From the NCBI GenBank assembly GCA_037440105.1, contig JBBIUS010000038.1, positions 1 through 6,802 on the forward strand: a stretch of DNA of 6,802 nt. Direction: 5' to 3'. The notes under the pieces were generated by a model that made no database searches, was not told where the DNA came from, and saw only the letters and a list, made by a program, of their open reading frames with translations. A program made the translations under genes and the position numbers. The DNA comes from JBBIUS01 sp037440105 (lineage in GTDB: Bacteria; Patescibacteriota; Patescibacteriia; XYB2-FULL-38-15). Below, piece by piece: positions 1 through 6,615 of the stretch. Each line of letters begins with the position of its first letter. The stretch's first letter is position 1.

Positions 1-838
1 CCATTTCTTTTTGTTCAGTTAAAAAAACAAATCCGGGCGTTTGATTTTCCGCGCAACCTACTGTCTGATGTAAAATTCTCGCTTTTAAAATTTTCAATCG
101 AAACTTTTTGTTATTTACTGACCATTCGCTCCAACTGCCAGGCCACTTTTCAAAAGCGCGAATTTGCCGCTCGATCTCTTCCGCTGATTTGTGCCAATTT
201 ATTTTTCCATCTTCGCGAGTCAAAATTTTTGTATAAGTCGCCCGACTCTCATCTTGCGGTATTGGTTTGATTTCACCTGCCAACCATTGCGGTAATATTT
301 TTATTAGTAAATCGCCACCTAATTCTGCTAATTCTTGTAGCAACCCGCTATAAGTTAATTTTTTATTTTGCATTTTGAATTTTGAATTTTTTATGATCGG
401 TCCATGATCCACTAGATCGTCCATTAAAATGAGTGTCACGCCCGTTTCTGCATCACCGTTCAAGATAGTATATTGAATCGGCGAAGCGCCGCGGTATTTG
501 GGTAAAAGGGAGGGGTGAATGTTTATAACTCCGAATTTTGGAATAACTAAAATATCCTTGGGAATGATTTGCCCATATTCGGCAACAACAATTAGGTCTG
601 GGTTCATTGCTTTAATCCATTGGACTGCTTCATCGCTTTTTATTTTTTTTGGTTGATAAATAACAACGCCCAGTTTTAGCGCTGCACTTTTCACCGGCGA
701 AGAAGTTAAAATTTGTTTTCTGCCAGTTGGCCTATCGGGTTGGGTAATAACTGCTAATGGTTCAAATTCGCTTTTTGCCAATTTATGCAAAATAGGCACT
801 GCAAATTCACCAGTGCCTATAAAAATTATTTTGTTCAT
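1..838 (-). CDS. fmt: Methionyl-tRNA formyltransferase, 3' end missing
   Basis: Cytoplasmic enzyme that transfers a formyl group from 10-formyl-tetrahydrofolate to initiator Met-tRNA. I translated 279 codons from an ATG at 838-836 to the window edge; no stop is reached, and the family is usually about 310 residues, so roughly the last 35 are outside. The N-terminal Rossmann-like start (MNKIIFIGTGEFAVPIL) and the hallmark SLLPKYRGASPIQ (110-122) are clear. The catalytic triad known from the E. coli enzyme falls at identical positions: Asn106, His108 and Asp144. The C-terminal OB-like domain begins near residue 208 (EDGKINW). The start codon overlaps the def stop as ATGA, implying translational coupling; no Shine-Dalgarno sequence is visible. 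One oddity is that residues 151-157, just after the Asp144 loop, are encoded by a tandem heptamer repeat. Identity is secure. Confidence 0.96.
   Translation of the reverse strand, partial: MNKIIFIGTGEFAVPILHKLAKSEFEPLAVITQPDRPTGRKQILTSSPVKSAALKLGVVIYQPKKIKSDEAVQWIKAMNPDLIVVAEYGQIIPKDILVIPKFGVINIHPSLLPKYRGASPIQYTILNGDAETGVTLILMDDLVDHGPIIKNSKFKMQNKKLTYSGLLQELAELGGDLLIKILPQWLAGEIKPIPQDESRATYTKILTREDGKINWHKSAEEIERQIRAFEKWPGSWSEWSVNNKKFRLKILKARILHQTVGCAENQTPGFVFLTEQKEM
366..386. repeat. Three tandem heptamers inside fmt
   Basis: On the plus strand the units are ATTTTGC, ATTTTGA and ATTTTGA, end to end. Three units make 21 bases, so the repeat adds exactly seven codons and keeps the fmt frame. It encodes a Lys/Asn/Ser/Phe/Met-rich stretch in the variable loop after catalytic Asp144. 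The units are directly visible; that the repeat was gained by expansion or insertion is inference. Confidence 0.6.
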
Positions 839-1308
839 ATTTTCTTTGGTTCATGAAAAATTTTTTTTGTGCGGTCAATAAACAGTATGCCATCCAAATG
901 ATCTATTTCATGCTGAATAACGCGAGCAAAAAGTCCCTTTGCTTTAAATTTTATTTCTTTGCCATCCTCATTAAATGCTTTAATCTTTATAACCTTTGAT
1001 CTTTTTACTAAACCAAATTTTCCAGGCACTGAAAGACAACCCTCTTCACTAATTTCTTTTCTCCACGAGAAGCGAGTAATAACTGGATTTATTAAAGCCA
1101 TTTTTTTATCCTCAAGATTAATAACAATAATTCTTACCGAAAGACCAATCTGCGGTGCAGCTAAACCAATTCCGCCAACTGGTCCAACTGTTTCTTTCAT
1201 ATCTGAAATCAACCGTCGAATTTCTTCGCTTTTAATTTTTGCCAAATTAATTTCCTGCGCTTTTTGACGCAGGACAGGATTTGGGTCTGCAATAATCGAT
1301 AAAATCAT
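835..1308 (-). CDS. def: Peptide deformylase
   Basis: Metalloenzyme that removes the N-formyl group from new proteins, the counterpart of the Fmt reaction encoded next to it. The 157-residue protein has all three family motifs: GIGLAAPQ (46-53), EEGCLS (88-93, metal ligand Cys91) and QHEIDH (132-137, metal ligands His133 and His137 with catalytic Glu134). The length is normal for a short bacterial deformylase and the N-terminus (ILSIIADPNPVLRQKA) matches the usual start of the family, supporting the ATG at 1308-1306. It lies 45 bases after priA and its TGA stop overlaps the fmt ATG, so the three are probably one operon. No Shine-Dalgarno sequence precedes it; the leader is almost pure A/T. 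Nothing suggests inactivation. Confidence 0.97.
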   Translation of the reverse strand: MILSIIADPNPVLRQKAQEINLAKIKSEEIRRLISDMKETVGPVGGIGLAAPQIGLSVRIIVINLEDKKMALINPVITRFSWRKEISEEGCLSVPGKFGLVKRSKVIKIKAFNEDGKEIKFKAKGLFARVIQHEIDHLDGILFIDRTKKIFHEPKKI

Positions 1309-1353
1309 AACAAATTAATTAAATTAAAATGATTTAATTTCAAGAATTAAATA

Positions 1354-3288
1354 CTATATCAAACTTACTGGGTCCATGTCAACAGTCCAGTCATCAGGAA
1401 TAGTTTTAAAAAATTTTATTATTTTCTTCAATGATTGTGTCTGAAATTTCAAAATTATTTTTGCAACAAATTTCTGTTTTTCTTTGCGAGGTTGCTCATC
1501 GCATATGATCTCTGCCTCTTTGCCCAATGCATTTTTTATTTTTTCACATAAAATAAACGACTCAAAAGTACATTTTTTTTCATGCTGATGGCGGTAAATT
1601 AATTTCGCTAATCTTCTAAAGGGCGGATAACCTAATTTCTCCCTCTCTTCTATCTCTCTTTTAAAAAAATCTTTATAATTTTGCGCCACGGCAGATTGAA
1701 TAACAAAATTGTTCGGGAAAAAAGTTTGAGCAAAAACATGACTTTTTATTCGTTGTCCAAAATTAATAATGTTTGATAGCCATGCAAATGTTTTTTCTCC
1801 GGAACGAAAATCTGGACGGAAAAGTAAAGTATCAGTAGATATAATGCCAATTAAACCGATGTTTTTCACCTCTGGCAAATAATTTTTAATAAAAAATTGC
1901 GTGCCAATAAAAATGTCGTTTATGGCGAGTTGCGAAATATCAATTTTTTTTATATCTTTGTCTATCCTTAAAGTCTTTGCCTTTGAAAATAATCTTTTTA
2001 TCTCTTTTTCCACTGTTTGCGTGCCCGCCCCTAAAAATCGAATTGAAACGCCGTGACAGTTGGGACAGGTAAGAGGGACCTCTTCTTGATAACCACAATA
2101 ATGACACCAAAGACCGTGGCACAAACCAGACTCATCTTCGTGGCAAACAAGCGGTGTTTTACAATTAGGACACTTAAAAATGTAATCGCAATCGCGGCAA
2201 AGCATTAAAGTAAAAGCGCCTTTTCGATTAAGCAGAAGAACAACTTTTTGGTGCCGTTCTAATGTTTTTTGGATAGCTTCAACTAAAATTTCGCTAAACG
2301 ACGAAAAATTTTTCTTTTTCAATTCTTGATTCATGTCGACTAAACGATTTTCTGTTTTAAAATTAACGTCTTCTTTCAATAATTGATATCTTTTCTGTTC
2401 TGTTTCATAATAAGTTTCAACTCTGGGCGATTGACTTGCAAAAATTATTTTAGCGTTGGTTAATTGTGATAATTTTAAAGCTACGTAACGAGCATCATAA
2501 TAAGGATACTGGTCAAACTGCTTAAAATCGAGCGCCTCTTCATTATCAACAATAACTAATCCTAAATTATTAAGTGGCGCAAAAATCGCTGAACGTGCCC
2601 CTAAAACAATCTTGATTTTTTCATTTTTGATTTTTTGCCAATTTTGCCAATATTCTGTTTTAGATAATTCTCCATGCAAAACCGTTACTTTTTTCGGGAA
2701 TAGATATAAAAAATATGGCAAAATTATTTTAATATCCGTAATTTGTGGCTCTAAAATTAAAATTGATTTGCCTTGCGTCAAAAATTTTTCAGCACACTTT
2801 AAATAAAAAGCTATTTTATTCCGTTGATTTTGATAATGAAAGAGAAAGGCATTTTTTTCACTAGTAAAAAATTTTTTTAAATTTGTTTGAATGTTAGGCA
2901 ATGCGGCGCGAGAAATGCTAGGTGGCATTGGTTTTAATTCGCTTATAATTTTTAAAGAACCAATACGTTTTAGCGATTCTGGCATGAAATTTTTTAAAAG
3001 CAGGGCAGGGGAGGTAGAGTAATAATCACTCATCCACCAAAGCAATTCTAAGTGTTTAGCATCTATATCAGGCTGAAAGTCTAAAATTTTAATTATTGGT
3101 TTTAAAATTGCATTAATTTCTGGTTGCTCTTTTAATTTAGTAATGACACCATTGACTACTCTTCCCTTAAAGGAGATTTTTACTAATTGTCCAATTTTAA
3201 TTTGTCCCTCAAAAATTTGAGGGACTTCATAATCAAAATATGACAATGATTTTGGCAAACGAGCCAATGGGACGATTTCCGCAATCAT
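1354..3288 (-). CDS. priA: PriA-family primosomal protein N', probably without helicase activity
   Basis: PriA recognises stalled replication forks and reloads the replisome; in most bacteria it is also a 3'-5' DNA helicase. This 644-residue protein has the N-terminal DNA-binding domain (about 1-105), a helicase-like core, the zinc domain with all eight expected cysteines (Cys364, 367, 373, 376, 395, 398, 408, 411), and the GYPPFRRLAKL segment (553-563) of the C-terminal region. The ATPase motifs are degraded. Where family members have GVTGSGKT this has YQNQRNKI (152-159), DEEH is DNEE (248-251), and QVAGRAGR is NIINFGQR (506-513); the motif V region (462-472) is also changed. The frame is uninterrupted and the fold-defining segments are kept, so this looks like selected loss of ATPase function, not a pseudogene. 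Mycobacterial-type PriA is also reported to lack helicase motifs. Position before def and fmt is the classic order. It ends in TAG. Confidence 0.93.
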   Translation of the reverse strand: MIAEIVPLARLPKSLSYFDYEVPQIFEGQIKIGQLVKISFKGRVVNGVITKLKEQPEINAILKPIIKILDFQPDIDAKHLELLWWMSDYYSTSPALLLKNFMPESLKRIGSLKIISELKPMPPSISRAALPNIQTNLKKFFTSEKNAFLFHYQNQRNKIAFYLKCAEKFLTQGKSILILEPQITDIKIILPYFLYLFPKKVTVLHGELSKTEYWQNWQKIKNEKIKIVLGARSAIFAPLNNLGLVIVDNEEALDFKQFDQYPYYDARYVALKLSQLTNAKIIFASQSPRVETYYETEQKRYQLLKEDVNFKTENRLVDMNQELKKKNFSSFSEILVEAIQKTLERHQKVVLLLNRKGAFTLMLCRDCDYIFKCPNCKTPLVCHEDESGLCHGLWCHYCGYQEEVPLTCPNCHGVSIRFLGAGTQTVEKEIKRLFSKAKTLRIDKDIKKIDISQLAINDIFIGTQFFIKNYLPEVKNIGLIGIISTDTLLFRPDFRSGEKTFAWLSNIINFGQRIKSHVFAQTFFPNNFVIQSAVAQNYKDFFKREIEEREKLGYPPFRRLAKLIYRHQHEKKCTFESFILCEKIKNALGKEAEIICDEQPRKEKQKFVAKIILKFQTQSLKKIIKFFKTIPDDWTVDMDPVSLI

Positions 3289-3345
3289 AAATCATGAACC
3301 TGGAATTTTTTTATTTTAAATTTTACAAACCACAATTAGTTGCAG

Positions 3346-3375
3346 TATTTAACCTATCATCAAATTAGTTTTCAA
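3346..3375 (-). promoter_or_regulatory. Possible sigma70-type promoter for priA-def-fmt
   Basis: Reading the minus strand, TTGAAA (3375-3370) is followed after 18 bases by TAAATA (3351-3346), about 57 bases before the priA ATG. The spacing is plausible and the 234-base gap upstream of priA leaves room for a separate promoter. In DNA this A/T-rich such matches arise easily by chance, so the call is weak. Confidence 0.3.
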
Positions 3376-3402
3376 CAATGAACGAAAATAATCTTTTATA
3401 TT

Positions 3403-3465
3403 TTAATTAAGCCAAACAGCTGCTCCCGCGATCATCAACCCAAACCATGTAAAATACTTTAAACG
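3403..3465 (-). other. Short open stretch reading like the end of a membrane protein
   Basis: Between a TAG at 3468-3466 and a TAA at 3405-3403, one minus-strand frame reads RLKYFTWFGLMIAGAAVWLN, a hydrophobic, Gly/Ala/Trp-containing segment typical of a transmembrane helix and unlike the Lys/Asn-rich reading expected of random A/T-rich DNA. There is no convincing start codon or ribosome site. It may be the decayed tail of a lost membrane-protein gene, or chance. The rest of the gap between priA and the AMMECR1 gene (3289-3522) shows no other gene. Confidence 0.2.
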
Positions 3466-3489
3466 CTAAAATCTTTTAACAAGTTGCTG

Positions 3490-3503
3490 CTAAATTCTAA
3501 ATT
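3490..3503. repeat. Two tandem CTAAATT heptamers
   Basis: CTAAATT occurs twice in direct succession on the plus strand, 20 bases past the end of the AMMECR1 gene. It is short, but it is the second of three period-7 tandem repeats in this window. Confidence 0.4.
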
Positions 3504-3522
3504 ACAAAGCACGCTTAGCGCG

Positions 3523-4050
3523 TCACTTTTTGGAATCATATTTTGTGACGCCGAATTTGCAAACAATGACTTTTTCTTCACTCAAACGAACCCCGCATTT
3601 ATGACAAACAGCCGCAAGTTGTTTTTCTGCCGTATCTATACCGTCTAAATCTGGTAAGAGTAGGCCCGTTTTTCCACTTTCTGATTTAATTAAAATGCCG
3701 TATTTTTTTGGTTCCAATTCATCTAACTTTTTTATTTGCCGCGGCTCTTCCAAAATATAAACTGAGTAAGAAAGATTTGGCAATTCATCTTTCAGGATAG
3801 GAGGAAAACGATAATCTTGCGTAGCTGCGGCAACTGCATTGGAAATAATTTCTTCGGCAGTATTTGGTTCAACAGGCAAATACGTACCGATACAACCGCG
3901 CAATTCATTACCGTTGTAAATACTAACAAAAACGCCTGCTCGCTCAATTAAAAGTTTTTTGGGTAGATTTTGAGGAAGAGGTGGGATTTTGCCAGTTTTA
4001 ATGTAGTATTCCACAGCGTCTTTCGCAAGTTGAACGTATGGATTACTCAT
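3523..4050 (-). CDS. amrA: AMMECR1-domain protein (AmmeMemoRadiSam system protein A)
   Basis: A 175-residue AMMECR1-domain protein, a family found in all domains of life whose biochemical role remains poorly defined. The signature LRGCIG is at 50-55, followed by the expected region with NAVAAATQDYRFPPI (71-85) and GLLLPDLD (129-136), and CHKCG at 149-153. Length is normal for a stand-alone domain. The ATG at 4050-4048 gives the usual start (YVQLAKDAVEYYI); it has no Shine-Dalgarno sequence and is preceded by seven T residues. The gene lies 90 bases after a LigB-like dioxygenase-family gene, the domain to which AMMECR1 is fused in many bacteria, so the two probably act together. The radical SAM partner of the three-part system is not in this window. 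It ends in TGA. The domain call is secure; function is not. Confidence 0.92.
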   Translation of the reverse strand: MSNPYVQLAKDAVEYYIKTGKIPPLPQNLPKKLLIERAGVFVSIYNGNELRGCIGTYLPVEPNTAEEIISNAVAAATQDYRFPPILKDELPNLSYSVYILEEPRQIKKLDELEPKKYGILIKSESGKTGLLLPDLDGIDTAEKQLAAVCHKCGVRLSEEKVIVCKFGVTKYDSKK

Positions 4051-4090
4051 AAAAAAATAGATAACGCTAATGGACTCGCTTTGTTCATCC

Positions 4091-4140
4091 CACGAATCGC
4101 GCTAATATTTGTGTTATTAGTATGGCGAAGCCCATTCGTG
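4091..4140 (-). repeat. Structured spacer with nested inverted repeats
   Basis: This directly abuts the stop of the LigB-like gene. On the minus strand CACGAAT (4140-4134) can pair with ATTCGTG (4097-4091). Enclosed are a small GGC/GCC hairpin (4132-4124, three-base loop) and a six-pair hairpin CTAATA/TATTAG (4120-4115 with 4107-4102, seven-base loop), giving a three-way-junction shape. CGCTAAT (plus strand) also recurs at 4065-4071 and 4100-4106. There is no run of T straight after the outer stem, so it is not a standard terminator. It could be a dispersed palindromic repeat, an RNA processing or stability element, or both. Confidence 0.45.
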
Positions 4141-4932
4141 CTATCCCAACTTAAAATTCGCTACCAAATATCCAACTCCAAAGGGTCCTTCGTAAGACAA
4201 AATTTCTGGGGTATAATTGATACGTTCTAATAACCCTAACAGAATCAAAAAAGACCTCAAACCGCATTCTCCAGCTTCTTCAATCAAACTCGGGTTCAAA
4301 TTTAAAATGCCAGCCGTATTTTTATTTGTAATTAATTCTACTAATTTTTCATCAAACTCTTTGCCGCGAGGAGAATATCCTGCTGGCGCATCTTGAGTTA
4401 GACGGTGTGACAAATCTCCAGAAGCAATTACTGCAACTCTTTTTTCTTCATTCAAAATAATTTCTTTTAGGTAGTCGCCAAAATTAAAATGAATTTTTAA
4501 ATCTAAAAGCGAATAACCTATCGGCAAAATGGCGACATTATTTAAACGTTTTGTTAAATAATAAAGCGGCACAACTGCGCCGTGATCCAAAAACAGTTCG
4601 CTCGTTAAGATAAGAGGAATATCTTTATCTTCCATCAATTCTTTAATGCGAAAAGCCATAGCAGTATCAGTCTTAAATTCAAGTTTTGTGGAAAAATCAC
4701 CAAATTCCTCCAGATTACTAATATATTTAGGATTTAGATTAATTGAAAAAGCGTCAGGCAAAATTGTGCCGTGCGGGGAAATAATAATAATTGTTTCCGG
4801 ATTTGTTTCAAAAAGTTTGTTTTCCATAGCCTCCATTGCTTCAAGTGTTTTTTGAATTCTTTTGATATTCTCTTGACCTATCGTTGGAATCAAAATCGGA
4901 GGATGGGGAGTAATCGCGGCAAAAGTTAACAT
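4141..4932 (-). CDS. LigB-like class III extradiol dioxygenase-family protein
   Basis: A 263-residue protein of the class III extradiol dioxygenase/Memo superfamily, whose enzymes bind a metal and open aromatic rings with O2; the substrate of this branch is unknown. The N-terminal ITPHPPILIP (His10), SPHG (His54), LDHGAVVPL (His117) and SGDLSH (Asp173, His176) are the expected active-site segments, and GECG (221-224, Glu222, Cys223) lies near the usual last-ligand position. Length is normal for the single domain. It resembles the N-terminal half of fused LigB-AMMECR1 proteins more than classical Memo, and an AMMECR1 gene follows 90 bases downstream. It begins 24 bases after the secreted-protein gene, so it is probably in that operon. 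No Shine-Dalgarno sequence precedes the ATG at 4932-4930. It ends in TAG. It may act in a protein complex and not in aromatic catabolism, as no catabolic gene is nearby. Confidence 0.88.
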   Translation of the reverse strand: MLTFAAITPHPPILIPTIGQENIKRIQKTLEAMEAMENKLFETNPETIIIISPHGTILPDAFSINLNPKYISNLEEFGDFSTKLEFKTDTAMAFRIKELMEDKDIPLILTSELFLDHGAVVPLYYLTKRLNNVAILPIGYSLLDLKIHFNFGDYLKEIILNEEKRVAVIASGDLSHRLTQDAPAGYSPRGKEFDEKLVELITNKNTAGILNLNPSLIEEAGECGLRSFLILLGLLERINYTPEILSYEGPFGVGYLVANFKLG

Positions 4933-4942
4933 ACAAAAAGAG

Positions 4943-4970
4943 TTATTTGTTATTAGTTATTGGTTATTTG
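4943..4970. repeat. Four tandem heptamers across a gene end
   Basis: On the plus strand TTATTTG, TTATTAG, TTATTGG and TTATTTG follow one another, consensus TTATTNG. The array supplies the last codons (Asn-Asn-Gln) and the TAA stop of the secreted-protein gene and most of the 24-base spacer before the LigB-like gene. The copies differ at one position only, so they are likely a diverged tandem expansion. Confidence 0.6.
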
Positions 4971-6336
4971 TTGTCATTTCCACTGCGCCACCTAAATATA
5001 TGGGTGCACCAAGTGGATGCAGTGACAAAATTTTATCAGTGGTTTTAATAATATTTTCCCATTTAAAACCAAGACTGTTAAAAACTTCCTCTGTCGGGAT
5101 TGGGCGACGTTCACCATTGGAGACAAAATAAACAGTAGGTGAACTTTCTCCAACCACTAATTCACCATCTTTAAATCTAATTGGCTCACCGGTTGGATAT
5201 TTTTGTAATTCATCAGGAGAAACTTGTATAATTTTTTTGTTTCGAAAATATGATGTTAAAAATTGTTTTGACCATATTGGTTTTTTAACACCGTTCTCCA
5301 CAAAATAAACGCCGCCTGTAGTTTGATCTTGCAGTAGGGCGCCTAACGGATAAACACTTTGTATAGTTATTGGATCGTTTTCAATATAAGCATTTAGATC
5401 TTCCCAACTTACGTCAATAATTTCCTCTGGGTTCAATCCGATTGTTCGGAAAACTTCACTTGAGGCAAAACCACGCCGCGTGTCGCCGACTATTAAATAA
5501 ACTGTGCCCCGCGGCGAACGGAGTAGGGAATAGTCAGCAAATTTAATCGGAGTGCCGGTTTCATAATTCTCCAGTTCACTCTTTGATACGCTAATCAATT
5601 TCTCAGGAGAATATCTAGAAATGAAGGCTGAATAACTCAAAAATTTTCTCTTTAAACCTCGTTGTAGGAGCCAAATGCCATCGCCATCGGATTCTTTAAA
5701 AACTGTACCATCAGGAAAAATCTTTCCGAACCAATCTTGCCAAATTTTCCAAAAATTGTAATTACCATGATAATGTGGCGTATAAGTATAAAATCCTGCT
5801 GTGGCATAATTAACGGGCGTAATTTGATATGTGTCAATCAAATAAGTTTGACCCGGTTTCTTTACCCAAGAAAGCAAAACGGCGTTGTCTAAATACCACC
5901 TCTTCCATCCGGCTGTGTAGTCAATCTGATTGGCAAAACCTTTGTATTTCTGAATACTTGGATCAGAAAGAGAACAGGAGTCGCAAACGCCGTAACCAGT
6001 TGCCCAATCCAATTGTTTTTGTTCCGGCGCGCGGTCAGTAATCAAACTTTGTTCTTTCTGTAGAGTAACAAGTAAAACCTTTGGACTTATTTTGTAAGTT
6101 TGAGCGGCTCGCCAAATAATTTCCGAAGCTGTTCGGTTGATGCCGTCTACATCAGTTGTCGCATACCAAGCAAGCGGGCTACCTTTATCTTCTAAAAAGC
6201 GCTGAACCTGAGACAGTGACATTGCATTATAATCAACCAACTCTTGGTCAGAAATAATATAATTCGGGTTAAATTCGGCAAAAGCAAAATTAACAAACAA
6301 AAGTTGGCTTAATACAAATAACACTAAAATACGCAT
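4957..6336 (-). CDS. Secreted protein: lysozyme-like (glucosaminidase-type) domain plus four C-terminal repeats
   Basis: A 459-residue exported protein. Residues 1-20 form a signal peptide (hydrophobic core, AFA before a predicted cut at Glu21). Residues 22-205 resemble a lysozyme-fold domain I know from actinobacterial wall proteins: a YIISD start, the SLSQVQRFLEDKGSPL segment, then LLVTLQKEQSLI with Glu95 as candidate catalytic acid, GYGVCDSC (a possible Cys118-Cys121 pair) and the YKGFANQIDYTAGW block. From about 211 four related units of 50-65 residues follow (near 211-270, 277-337, 341-398, 400-449), with the pattern VYFV-NG-RRPI, a helix, then a PLG or PTG-P-I turn. Similar repeats occur in predicted surface proteins of Patescibacteria. 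There is no membrane anchor after the signal peptide. It could cut or bind peptidoglycan; activity is unproven. Its own promoter lies just upstream and the LigB-like gene follows closely. Confidence 0.85.
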   Translation of the reverse strand: MRILVLFVLSQLLFVNFAFAEFNPNYIISDQELVDYNAMSLSQVQRFLEDKGSPLAWYATTDVDGINRTASEIIWRAAQTYKISPKVLLVTLQKEQSLITDRAPEQKQLDWATGYGVCDSCSLSDPSIQKYKGFANQIDYTAGWKRWYLDNAVLLSWVKKPGQTYLIDTYQITPVNYATAGFYTYTPHYHGNYNFWKIWQDWFGKIFPDGTVFKESDGDGIWLLQRGLKRKFLSYSAFISRYSPEKLISVSKSELENYETGTPIKFADYSLLRSPRGTVYLIVGDTRRGFASSEVFRTIGLNPEEIIDVSWEDLNAYIENDPITIQSVYPLGALLQDQTTGGVYFVENGVKKPIWSKQFLTSYFRNKKIIQVSPDELQKYPTGEPIRFKDGELVVGESSPTVYFVSNGERRPIPTEEVFNSLGFKWENIIKTTDKILSLHPLGAPIYLGGAVEMTTNNQ

Positions 6337-6384
6337 AATTTTTTGATGATTTTGACTTCGTGATTTATATATTGTTCTATAAAT

Positions 6385-6413
6385 ATTATAGCAAATCCAA
6401 CTATTGACAGCAA
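6385..6413 (-). promoter_or_regulatory. Sigma70-type promoter for the secreted-protein gene
   Basis: On the minus strand TTGCTG (6413-6408) and a perfect TATAAT (6390-6385) are separated by the ideal 17 bases. A TTTGC run directly before the -10 box gives it partial extended -10 character (TGC). Transcription would start near 6378, leaving a leader of about 40 bases with no Shine-Dalgarno sequence. It probably drives the secreted, LigB-like and AMMECR1 genes. This is the best promoter match in the window. Confidence 0.75.
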
Positions 6414-6615
6414 ATTTTGAAAATTTAAAGTAAATTAAAGATGAGGGAAGAGAAAATGTGCGAAACGGACACCAAACTAAATTTCAATCTAATTTCAATA
6501 CGATAATAAACTGTCGCAAAGGAAATTAAGGGCATCGACAATTGCCAATGACTAGCAGAGTGAATTCACAAAGCAAATCATTAAAACAGATATAAAGTTA
6601 AAATTAGCGTAATTA
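6414..6615. other. Non-coding stretch with no recognised feature
   Basis: This part of the 318-base gap between clpB and the secreted-protein gene has only very short open frames on either strand. The longest with a start are 21 codons on plus (ATG at 6441, stop at 6504-6506) and about 36 on minus; neither resembles a known protein. A local rise in G+C near 6456-6472 (TGTGCGAAACGGACACC) stands out but shows no partner repeat here. I see no tRNA or clear structured RNA. Confidence 0.5.

Noticed and set aside
1321..1340. Perfect 8-base inverted repeat AAATTAAA/TTTAATTT with a 4-base loop between priA and def
   Set aside because: It is only A/T pairs in an A/T-rich gap, has no T-run and sits inside a likely operon; too weak for a terminator or operator.
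3506..3525. Small ACGC/GCGT hairpin at the end of the AMMECR1 gene as a terminator
   Set aside because: Only four pairs, overlapping the stop codon, with no proper T-run afterwards.
3970..4230. Plus-strand open frame of 86 codons across the AMMECR1 start and the structured spacer
   Set aside because: It is antisense to two well-supported genes, has no family resemblance and arises from open antisense frames.
6404..6437. Perfect TTGACA on the plus strand with a TAAAGT about 16 bases on, suggesting a divergent promoter
   Set aside because: No plus-strand gene follows, and the box overlaps the minus-strand -35 of a better promoter.
6456..6472. G+C-richer TGTGCGAAACGGACACC as a possible mobile-element end
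   Set aside because: No matching inverted copy, target duplication or transposase is present in the window.
6441..6506. 21-codon plus-strand frame starting at ATG
   Set aside because: Too short, no recognisable product and no convincing ribosome site; chance is the simplest reading.
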